DNA from: Bacteroidota bacterium
GTDB lineage: Bacteria > Bacteroidota > Bacteroidia > Chitinophagales > UBA2359
Direction: 5' to 3'
Length of the DNA stretch: 6,661 bases
NCBI GenBank assembly: GCA_020629895.1
Contig: JAHDCM010000019.1
Span: forward strand, 9,415-16,075
Below, in pieces: positions 6,647-6,661 of this stretch. The position numbers and the translations under genes were made by a program. The notes beneath the pieces are model-generated. The model was given only the letters and a program-made list of their open reading frames with translations. It was not told the DNA's origin and searched no databases. Numbering within the stretch: position 1 is the first letter of the stretch; each line of letters begins with the position of its first letter.

Positions 6647-6661
6647 TTGGGCGTGTCCCCA
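6647..6661. repeat. Possible edge of a Bacteroidota dispersed palindromic repeat
   Basis: The final bases, TTGGGCGTGTCCCCA, contain GGG-CGTGT-CCC able to form a small hairpin, and are much more GC-rich than their surroundings. From general knowledge, many Bacteroidota genomes carry abundant intergenic repeats that begin with GGGCGT(G/T)(C/T)CCC and continue into a GGTCGGGCT segment. Only the first bases would be in this window, so the assignment rests on resemblance and cannot be confirmed here. Confidence 0.35.

Overview
The window looks like chromosomal DNA from a low-GC Bacteroidota bacterium, possibly a Saprospira/Aureispira-like lineage. The phylum is suggested by the AT-rich sequence, mostly weak Shine-Dalgarno sites, the family mix (a reg_prop/Y_Y_Y sensor kinase, a LysM-amidase with a bacteroidete-style catalytic domain, a secreted Kelch protein), and a GGGCGTG..CCCC sequence at the right edge resembling repeats common in that phylum. 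The genus is a guess.

Layout, left to right. Positions 1-956 hold a minus-strand gene, cut by the window's left edge, for a secreted Kelch beta-propeller protein (318 residues visible, C-terminus missing). A 157-bp divergent intergenic region follows. Next come two plus-strand genes that overlap by 38 bp: a periplasmic N-acetylmuramoyl-L-alanine amidase with a LysM-like N-terminus (1114-2334), and an 898-residue sensor histidine kinase (2297-4993) with a signal peptide, a periplasmic two-component-regulator propeller, a Y_Y_Y domain, one transmembrane helix and a LytS/YehU-type kinase core. The 277-bp region after the kinase has no gene; it holds possible RNA secondary structure and a weak terminator-like hairpin. 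It separates the kinase from a convergent minus-strand gene (5271-6614) for a 447-residue secreted protein that I do not recognise. The last bases carry an AT palindrome in that gene's promoter region and what may be the edge of a dispersed repeat.

How the genes may work together: all four encoded proteins carry an export signal, so the window is devoted to the cell envelope and surface. The overlap of amidase and kinase implies co-transcription and probable translational coupling, and it suggests (inference only) that the kinase senses something linked to peptidoglycan turnover. No LytTR response regulator is present here, so the kinase's partner must lie elsewhere. I see no defence system, CRISPR array, transposase, tRNA or rRNA. 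The least explained items are the unknown secreted protein, the cysteine-rich insertion in the amidase, and the amidase-kinase pairing.
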